A program made the position numbers and the translations under genes. A DNA stretch of 16,448 nucleotides, from contig CAZVZK010000197.1 of the NCBI GenBank assembly GCA_964630925.1, positions 1-16,448 on the forward strand. Reading direction: 5' to 3'. This stretch comes from RGDT01 sp964630925. Lineage in GTDB: Bacteria; Planctomycetota; Planctomycetia; Gemmatales; Gemmataceae. The notes beneath the pieces were generated by a model. It saw only the letters and a list, made by a program, of their open reading frames with translations. It had not been told where the DNA came from and made no database searches. Positions 11,714 through 16,448 of the stretch are shown one piece after another (position 1 is the first letter of the stretch; the number at the start of each line of letters is the position of its first letter).

Positions 11714-14551
11714 ATGAGCACCGACATCCCCACGACGAAGCAGGGGGGCGCCGAGCCTTCCGCCCCGCCGTCCGCCGGCCTCCACATGCCCGGCTTCCAG
11801 ATCCTCGGCGTCCTCGGCCAGGGGGCGATGGGGGTGGTGTACAAGGCCATCCAGACCTCCCTCGGCAGGCTGGTGGCCATCAAGACGGTCCTGCCGGGGG
11901 CCGGCGGCCACGAGCTGGAGCGCTTCCAGGCCGAGGCCGAGGCCATCGCCCGCCTCAACCACCCGCACCTCGTGGCCGTCCACGAGATCCGCGACCTGGC
12001 CCCCCCCGGCATGCCGCCCGCCCCGATCCTCGTCATGGAGTATGTCGGCGGCGGCACCCTCGACGGCTTCCTGGGCATCAAGCCGCAGGAGCCGGGCCTG
12101 GCGGCGAACCTGGCCGCCACCCTGGCGGACGCGATGCAGCACGCCCACGAGGCGGGCATCATCCACCGTGACCTCAAGCCGGCGAATATCCTCCTCAAGG
12201 CGGGCGAGAAGAAGCCCTGGCCGAAGATCGGCGACTTCGGCCTCGCCAAGAGCATGGCCAGGCCCGCCGAGCTGACGATCTCCGGCTCGATCATGGGGAC
12301 GCCGGGGTACATGGCGCCGGAGCAGGCGCGCGGGGACCGCACGGTCGGCCCGGCCGCCGACATCCACGCCCTGGGCGCGATCCTCTACCGGATGCTCACC
12401 GGGCGGGCGCCCTACCTGGGCGCCACCACGTTCCACACCATCCAGCAGGTCCTCGCGGAAGAGCCGGTCCCGCCCCGCCGCCTCGTCTCCCACATCCCCG
12501 CCGACCTGGAGACGATCTGCCTCAAGTGCCTGGAGAAGGACCCGCGCAAACGCTACGTCTCGTGCCGCGAGCTGGCCGACGACCTGCGCCGCTACCTCGC
12601 CAACGAGCCCATCCACGCCCGCCCCGCAGGGGCCATCGAACGCGGTGTCAAGTGGGTGCGGCGGAACCCGATGTTCGCGTCGCTGGTTCTGGTGTCGCTC
12701 CTCGCCGTCGCCGCGATGCTCGGCAGCGCCTGGATCCATCAGCGGCGGCTCGGGGCCGCCCTCGCCGAGGTGCAGCGGAGCGATGAGGAGAGCCGGCAGG
12801 CCCTCGTGCGTCTCGGCGTCGAGCAGGGCTTCCGCGCCCTCGACGAGGGGCGGACCGGCATCGCCCTGGCGTGGTTCGCCGGCACCCTGCATCACGACCC
12901 CGACCGGCAGCGGGCGCGTGCCCACCGCATCCGCTACGCCGCCGCACTGCGTGGCATGCCGGAGCTGGTCGGCCTGTGGACCGCCAACGGCCCCGTCCAC
13001 GTCGCCGCCTTCTCCCCCGACGGCAAACGCGCCCTCATCGCCGGCGAGGACGGCCTCGCCCGCATCTTCGACCCGGTCACGGGGGCGGCCATCGGCGAGC
13101 CCCTCGGGCACCCGTCCTCCATCACGCACGGCGTGTTCCACCCGAAGGGCGTCTTCCTGGCCGGGACCAGCGGGCAGATCGTCGGCCACGGCCCGGGCGG
13201 CACCGTCGCGGTGCCGGCGCACAAGGGCGCCGTCACGGCGCTCCAGCCCCTGCCCGGCGGACGCCTGCTCACCGCCGGCGAGGACGGCGAGGCACGCGTG
13301 TGGAGCGCCGCCGACGGCGCGGCCGCGCAGACGTGGAAGCACCCCGCCGCCGTCCTGGCGGCCGAGGCCAACGCCGACGCCTCCCTCGTGGCGACGGCCT
13401 GCGCCGACGGCAAGGTCCGGCTGTACGACGTGGGCACCGGCGCGGCGAAGGGCGAATTGCCGCACCCCGGCAAGGTGCTGGCCCTGGCGTGGCGGCCCGG
13501 CGGCAGGCAGATCGCCACCGCCTGCGCCGACGGCGGCGTCCGCCTCTGGGGCCCCGACGGCAAGGCCGCCTTCACGCGCATGCACCGCGGGGCCGTCACC
13601 CACATCTCCTTCTCGGCGGACGGCTCGCGCCTCGCCTCGACGTCGGACGACCACACGGCCCACGTCTGGGATCCGGCGACGGGCTACCAGCTCGCGACGG
13701 TGACGCACACGGCCGGCGTCAACGGGGCGACGTTCTCGCCCGACGGGCGTCTGGTGCTGACGTGGGGCGACGATAATGACGCGCGTGTCTGGGCCGCGGA
13801 AGGCGGCGAGGCGGTGACGCCCTGGCTGCCGCACGTCGGCAGCGTGCTGGCCGGGGCGTTCCACCCGTCCGGCCTGGTGTTGACAGCGGGCGGGGACCAC
13901 GCGGCCCGGCTGTGGAAGCCGCGCCCGGGGCAGACGGCCCCGCCGCCGCTCTCGCCGCCGTGGCACCAGCCCGACCCGCCGGCGCGGTGGGACGGCCCCG
14001 CCGGCCTGTCGTTGAAACGCAAGGGCGGGCACGCCGCCACCCTGCTGCGGGGCGGCGAGAACCTGGCGGAGCTGCGGCACGGCAGCCCGGTCCTGTGCGC
14101 CGCCTTCCTGGCGGACGGCTCCCGCGTCGCCACCGGCAGCGACGACAACACGGCCCGCGTGTGGGGCACCGACGGCACGATGATCGGGCGGGCGATGACG
14201 CACCACGGCCCGGTGCGTCTGACGGTGTTCGGGCACGGCGGGACGCTGCTGGCGACCGCCTGCGCGGGGCCGAACGTGCGCGTGTGGGTGGCGGACGCCG
14301 GCCTGCCGCTGACGCCGGCGTGGCCCCTGCCCGCGCCGCCGGAGTCGCTGGCGTTCGATGAAACCAGCCTGCGGGTGACGCTCGAAGGGGGCAAGACGCT
14401 GACCTTCGCGCTCGACGAGGCGAAGGAGAGCGTGGAGGACCTGGAGCGTCGGGCGGCGCTGCTGTCGGGCTGCCGGGCCACCCCGCTGAACGGCGTGACG
14501 CCCTTGACGCCGGAGCAGCTCGCGGAGCTGTGGGCGCGGCGCGGGCGGTGA
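11714..14551 (+). CDS. Serine/threonine protein kinase with C-terminal WD40 propeller
   Basis: This 945-residue membrane protein starts with a PknB-type kinase domain. It has the glycine loop GVLGQGAMGVVY (32-43), K57 in VAIKT, HRDLKPAN with D153, DFG at 174-176 and GTPGYMAPEQARG. One transmembrane span lies at about 319-339. A helical linker (QALVRLGVEQGFRALDEGR) precedes about ten to twelve WD40 blades from roughly 416 to 900. Recognisable blade ends include ARIFDP, ARVWSA, VRLYDV, VRLWGP, AHVWDP, ARVWAA, ARLWKP, ARVWGT and VRVWVA; at least two blades are degenerate. The tail LSGCRATPLNGVTPLTPEQLAELW is typical of planctomycete WD40 kinases. The propeller is presumably outside the cytoplasmic membrane and binds protein. 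All catalytic residues are present. ATG 11714 is chosen because the upstream GTG-start extension lacks a ribosome site. It converges on the zinc-ribbon gene with five bases between stops. Confidence 0.95.
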   Translation: MSTDIPTTKQGGAEPSAPPSAGLHMPGFQILGVLGQGAMGVVYKAIQTSLGRLVAIKTVLPGAGGHELERFQAEAEAIARLNHPHLVAVHEIRDLAPPGMPPAPILVMEYVGGGTLDGFLGIKPQEPGLAANLAATLADAMQHAHEAGIIHRDLKPANILLKAGEKKPWPKIGDFGLAKSMARPAELTISGSIMGTPGYMAPEQARGDRTVGPAADIHALGAILYRMLTGRAPYLGATTFHTIQQVLAEEPVPPRRLVSHIPADLETICLKCLEKDPRKRYVSCRELADDLRRYLANEPIHARPAGAIERGVKWVRRNPMFASLVLVSLLAVAAMLGSAWIHQRRLGAALAEVQRSDEESRQALVRLGVEQGFRALDEGRTGIALAWFAGTLHHDPDRQRARAHRIRYAAALRGMPELVGLWTANGPVHVAAFSPDGKRALIAGEDGLARIFDPVTGAAIGEPLGHPSSITHGVFHPKGVFLAGTSGQIVGHGPGGTVAVPAHKGAVTALQPLPGGRLLTAGEDGEARVWSAADGAAAQTWKHPAAVLAAEANADASLVATACADGKVRLYDVGTGAAKGELPHPGKVLALAWRPGGRQIATACADGGVRLWGPDGKAAFTRMHRGAVTHISFSADGSRLASTSDDHTAHVWDPATGYQLATVTHTAGVNGATFSPDGRLVLTWGDDNDARVWAAEGGEAVTPWLPHVGSVLAGAFHPSGLVLTAGGDHAARLWKPRPGQTAPPPLSPPWHQPDPPARWDGPAGLSLKRKGGHAATLLRGGENLAELRHGSPVLCAAFLADGSRVATGSDDNTARVWGTDGTMIGRAMTHHGPVRLTVFGHGGTLLATACAGPNVRVWVADAGLPLTPAWPLPAPPESLAFDETSLRVTLEGGKTLTFALDEAKESVEDLERRAALLSGCRATPLNGVTPLTPEQLAELWARRGR

Positions 14552-14564
14552 GCCGCCTACCGCC
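14544..14564. terminator. Bidirectional hairpin spanning two convergent stop codons
   Basis: GGCGGT (14544-14549) and ACCGCC (14559-14564) form a 6-bp stem with a 9-base loop. The stop codons of the WD40 kinase (TGA, 14549-14551) and of the zinc-ribbon gene (minus-strand TAG, 14559-14557) lie within it. A second stem, GCCGCC with GGCGGC, follows at about 14567-14585 inside the minus-strand gene. Terminator function is inferred. Confidence 0.3.
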
Positions 14565-15045
14565 AGCCGCCTTTCAGGGGCGGCGGGCAGACCGCCGTGG
14601 TGCCCTGGTATCCCGCGGCGTTCGCGTCGCCGAGCCAGGGCGACAGGTTCCGGCCCGGAAAGGCGTCCCTCTCGGGGGCCTTGGGCTTGACGCAGGTGGC
14701 CGCGAGGAAGACGCCCAGCCCCAGGACGAACAGGCCGCCCGCGCACATCTCGAAGCGCTGGGTGGCCCCACTCTTCATGTAGGTGGAGCCGAACTTGGTG
14801 CGGTACATCTTGTCGCTGAACTCGCCGTGCATGGCCCCCGCGAAGAGGAGGACGCCGAGCAGGCCCAGGAGCAGTCCGCCCACGAGCTGGCCGAAGGACA
14901 CGGTTGTCGGGCCGTCGGCCGAGGGGCGGAGGGCGTGGCGCGGCATCATGCCGGCGGGGAGCTTCTTGCCGCAGGCGTCGCACCAGCCGGCCTCCAGGTC
15001 CGAGGACGGGAGGGCCGCCGAGCAGAAGGGGCAGTTGGTGTTCAT
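14557..15045 (-). CDS. Zinc-ribbon membrane protein, two predicted spans
   Basis: I do not recognise a named family. The 162-residue protein starts with a zinc ribbon made of C5-x2-C8 and C22-x2-C25 (CPFC and CDAC). It then has two hydrophobic segments, about 49-71 (LVGGLLLGLLGVLLFAGAM) and about 97-118 (CAGGLFVLGLGVFLAATC). The loop between them is polar (GEFSDKMYRTKFGSTYMKSG). The C-terminus is Pro/Gly-rich. This layout of an N-terminal zinc ribbon plus membrane spans is common among planctomycete proteins of unknown function. ATG 15045 is chosen because the zinc ribbon starts at once; GGAG lies about 12 bases upstream, which is rather far. It is divergent from the cysteine-rich gene with 166 bases between them, and its end meets the WD40 kinase gene. 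Confidence 0.75.
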   Translation of the reverse strand: MNTNCPFCSAALPSSDLEAGWCDACGKKLPAGMMPRHALRPSADGPTTVSFGQLVGGLLLGLLGVLLFAGAMHGEFSDKMYRTKFGSTYMKSGATQRFEMCAGGLFVLGLGVFLAATCVKPKAPERDAFPGRNLSPWLGDANAAGYQGTTAVCPPPLKGGWR

Positions 15046-15112
15046 CGCGGTCTGGCTCCGTGGGTTGCTGAGATGCCACTTCTACGCGGCACCCGCCGAC
15101 GCGTGACAGGCC

Positions 15113-15166
15113 GGCTCTTGGGGCTCGCAGAGCCTCACCCCGCTTGCGGTTGACTCCCCGAGAGCC
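15113..15166. repeat. Branched inverted repeat in the divergent intergenic region
   Basis: GGCTCTTGGGG (15113-15123) pairs with CCCCGAGAGCC (15156-15166), 11 bp with one wobble. Inside lie GGCT-N5-AGCC and CCGC-TT-GCGG hairpins, giving a cloverleaf-like outline. It contains CTCGCAGAGCCTCACC (15124-15139), which matches 14 of 16 bases of the left RAYT-flanking element (5467-5482). It overlaps the putative promoter of the cysteine-rich gene. Confidence 0.6.
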
Positions 15167-15178
15167 CCTGCGTACAAG
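15150..15178 (+). promoter_or_regulatory. Putative sigma-70-like promoter of the cysteine-rich gene
   Basis: TTGACT (15150-15155, five of six to consensus) is followed after 17 bases by TACAAG (15173-15178, four of six). Transcription would start near 15185, about 27 bases before ATG 15212. The 3' arm of the 15113-15166 inverted repeat fills much of the spacer, so a bound protein or extruded hairpin could affect its use. Confidence 0.45.
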
Positions 15179-15211
15179 CCCGCAGCCCGCCCCCCGACCA
15201 GAGGGCTTTGC

Positions 15212-15970
15212 ATGCGCTCTTTCAGCCACTTCAGCGGACTCGCGGCGCTCCTCGCCGTCGCCGCGGCCTGCCAGGCCTGCGGCCCCGAGGCCACGCCGGC
15301 CGCGCCCGCCAAGACCTGCCCGGCACAGGGCTTCATCTTCGACTTCAACGACCTTCAAGCCCTGTGGCCCGTGGCCGCTCCGGGCACTGCGAAGCGCCCC
15401 ACCACCCCCGACCTGAGCCCCCCGCCTTGCGTCGTGGCCGGGAAGTCGGGTTGCGGGACGGCCTGCTGCGGGCAAGGGAGGTGCGACACGGCCGTCGTGT
15501 GCCCGGTCAATTCAGGCGGCTGCTGCTGCGTCATCAAGACGGCGGACGGCAAGACCACCTGCGTGCCGGTGGACGCGAGGAAGGTTGTCGTCCTCAAGGA
15601 CGGCAGCGTCCACGTCGACGGGCTGGTGTGCACCCCTGCCCATCCCGGCAAGCCGACCGTCGAGGGCTCGCTGGCGAGGCTGGAGGCGCTCAAGGCGAAG
15701 CAGGCGGAGATCGAGGCCGAGGTGAAGAAGGAGCAGGCGGTCCTGAAGGGGCTGCTCGACGAGATCCAGAAGCGTGTGAACAAGATGGGCGTGGGCTCGC
15801 CGCTGCCGCCGGCGGTCCCCGTGCCGCCCACGGCGCCGTCCCCCCCGGCGCCCCCGACGCCGGGCTCCGCGTCGCTGCCCAGTCCGTACGGCCCCCCGGT
15901 CCCGCCGGGATCGCCGTACCTTCTCACGCCGCAGTATGGCCCCTCGGCATCGCCCAGCCCGGGGCGCTGA
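15212..15970 (+). CDS. Secreted cysteine-rich protein with coiled coil and Pro-rich tail
   Basis: I do not recognise this 252-residue protein. It opens with a signal sequence (MRSFSHFSGLAALLAVAAAC). Cys20 follows a weak lipobox (AAAC), so a lipoprotein is possible but unsure. Residues 73-117 contain ten cysteines (73, 81, 85, 86, 91, 97, 104-106, 117), including a CCC triplet, which suggests a disulfide-bonded or metal-binding knot. A charged heptad-like helix at about 152-192 (LARLEALKAKQAEIEAEVKK and on) probably forms a coiled coil. A Pro-rich tail with Ser, Gly and Tyr (SPYGPPVPPGSPY) ends the chain. ATG 15212 has AGAGGG 6-7 bases upstream and a plausible promoter. A terminator-like hairpin follows 8 bases after the stop. 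The outward-facing layout suggests a cell-envelope or surface component, by inference. Confidence 0.75.
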   Translation: MRSFSHFSGLAALLAVAAACQACGPEATPAAPAKTCPAQGFIFDFNDLQALWPVAAPGTAKRPTTPDLSPPPCVVAGKSGCGTACCGQGRCDTAVVCPVNSGGCCCVIKTADGKTTCVPVDARKVVVLKDGSVHVDGLVCTPAHPGKPTVEGSLARLEALKAKQAEIEAEVKKEQAVLKGLLDEIQKRVNKMGVGSPLPPAVPVPPTAPSPPAPPTPGSASLPSPYGPPVPPGSPYLLTPQYGPSASPSPGR

Positions 15971-15978
15971 CCACCCGC

Positions 15979-16036
15979 GAGAAAAGCATGGCCTTCCCGC
16001 CGCGGCATCGTGGTGGGGAGGCCTTCTGCGTTTCTC
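15979..16036 (+). terminator. Terminator-like hairpin after the cysteine-rich gene
   Basis: The core stem is GGCCTTCCCGCC (15990-16001) with GGTGGGGAGGCC (16012-16023), 12 bp with two wobble pairs and a 10-base loop. An outer pair, GAGAAA (15979-15984) with TTTCTC (16031-16036), extends it. The 3' side is T-rich for this genome (TTCTGCGTTTCT). It is the best intrinsic terminator candidate in the window. Confidence 0.55.
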
Positions 16037-16220
16037 CCCCGGGGCCCTGCGCCTCGCGGGCGTCGTCGGAGCCATCCGGCCTGGAGTCGGAGGGGCCACC
16101 ACAAACGACCTGCCGCCGGAGGGGGGGGCCCAGGCGGCCCCCGCCCTCTTGTTCAAGAAAGGGCCGGCCCCGGCACGTCGCGTGCTAAGGTCAGGTGGCT
16201 GAGTGTGAAAGGAGAATCCG
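16037..16220 (+). other. Intergenic leader of the small zinc-ribbon gene
   Basis: No gene is supported here. It contains a perfect GGGCCGGCCC palindrome (16161-16170) and a weak extended -10-like TGCTAAGGT (16183-16191), with no clear -35 box. The strong ribosome site AAAGGAG (16208-16214) belongs to the next gene. Confidence 0.4.
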
Positions 16221-16400
16221 ATGTCCGAGAACGTGAGAACCGCCGGGACGCATTCCCCGCCGAGGCCGTCGAGGCCCGAAGGCGAGGGGTGGGTGAAGTG
16301 CGAGCTGTGCAAGGCCGACGACACGGCCCTGTGCCCCTACTGCAAGGGCCTGGGCTGGTATCAGCCGGAGAAGGTGGCGGACGACGGCGGGGAGGCCTGA
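16221..16400 (+). CDS. 59-residue zinc-ribbon-like small protein
   Basis: This small gene starts with ATG 16221, preceded 6 bases upstream by AAAGGAG, the clearest Shine-Dalgarno sequence in the window. The protein begins MSENVRTAGTHSPPRPSRPE, a polar disordered stretch. It then has two CxxC pairs, C27-x2-C30 (CELC) and C38-x2-C41 (CPYC), followed by KGLGWYQPEK. CPYCKGLG resembles half of a DnaJ-type CxxCxGxG zinc motif. It has no signal peptide or membrane span, so it is probably cytoplasmic. A zinc-binding role is inferred from the cysteines; no function can be named. The reading frame is intact and ends in TGA. Confidence 0.7.
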   Translation: MSENVRTAGTHSPPRPSRPEGEGWVKCELCKADDTALCPYCKGLGWYQPEKVADDGGEA

Positions 16401-16410
16401 GAGGTTGTGA

Positions 16411-16448
16411 ATGAAACGGGCGTTGATAGGAATAGGGAGGATACGGCC
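16411..16448 (+). CDS. Possible start of a further gene, cut by the window edge
   Basis: ATG 16411 opens a frame reading MKRALIGIGRIR that stays open to the window end. GAGAGGT (16399-16405) lies upstream at suitable spacing, just after the stop of the 59-residue gene, so the two could form an operon. Only twelve codons are visible, so no product can be suggested. Confidence 0.25.
   Translation, partial: MKRALIGIGRIR

Noticed and set aside
7931..14551. Anti-phage defence island built from kinases, STAS and LOG proteins
   Set aside because: All are common planctomycete housekeeping or signalling families. No nuclease, pore-forming or other effector gene is seen.
11351..15475. Minus-strand open frame of 1374 codons
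   Set aside because: It runs antisense to the intact WD40 kinase and crosses four other convincing genes. Its translation is Arg/Gly/Ala/His-rich with no domains, as expected for the antisense of GC-rich coding DNA.
1..16448. tRNA, rRNA or known riboswitch
   Set aside because: No tRNA cloverleaf with conserved arms, rRNA segment or recognisable riboswitch core was found by reading the intergenic regions on both strands.

Overview
The window looks like chromosome of a GC-rich planctomycete, most likely of the Gemmata lineage. The evidence is a DUF1549/DUF1553 plus DUF1501 gene pair, a TIGR02996-type leucine-rich repeat protein, two PknB-type serine/threonine kinases (one carrying a WD40 propeller) and a small secreted helical protein with repeated LTDxQ motifs. 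These families are all strongly expanded in planctomycetes. No rRNA, tRNA, CRISPR array, prophage or plasmid function is visible.

Layout. Bases 1-285 are non-coding and hold two strong hairpins. On the minus strand lies an operon (4207 to 286) encoding a cytochrome-c-like PSD1 protein followed, with an 11-base overlap, by a Tat-exported DUF1501 protein. A separate minus-strand leucine-rich repeat gene (5407-4298) precedes it. A REP-associated tyrosine transposase (RAYT, 5543-5995) follows on the plus strand, enclosed by two inverted 62-base elements. The plus strand then carries a secreted beta-sandwich protein with a Pro/Ala tail, a STAS-domain protein, a cluster of four REP-like repeats, a LOG-family enzyme, a kinase, the LTDxQ protein and the WD40 kinase. 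A minus-strand zinc-ribbon membrane protein converges on the WD40 kinase. It is divergent from a secreted cysteine-rich protein. A 59-residue zinc-ribbon gene and perhaps the start of one more gene close the window.

How the parts may work together. The PSD1 and DUF1501 proteins are a standard planctomycete pair, probably exported together. The STAS protein and the two kinases suggest a phosphorylation-signalling neighbourhood, but each gene seems to have its own expression signals and no single pathway can be proven. The most interesting layer is non-coding. The RAYT is bracketed by inverted elements whose hairpin shows a compensatory base change. A related repeat core recurs at 8317-8501 and 15124-15139. 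GC-rich hairpins without U-tracts sit within a few bases of many stop codons.
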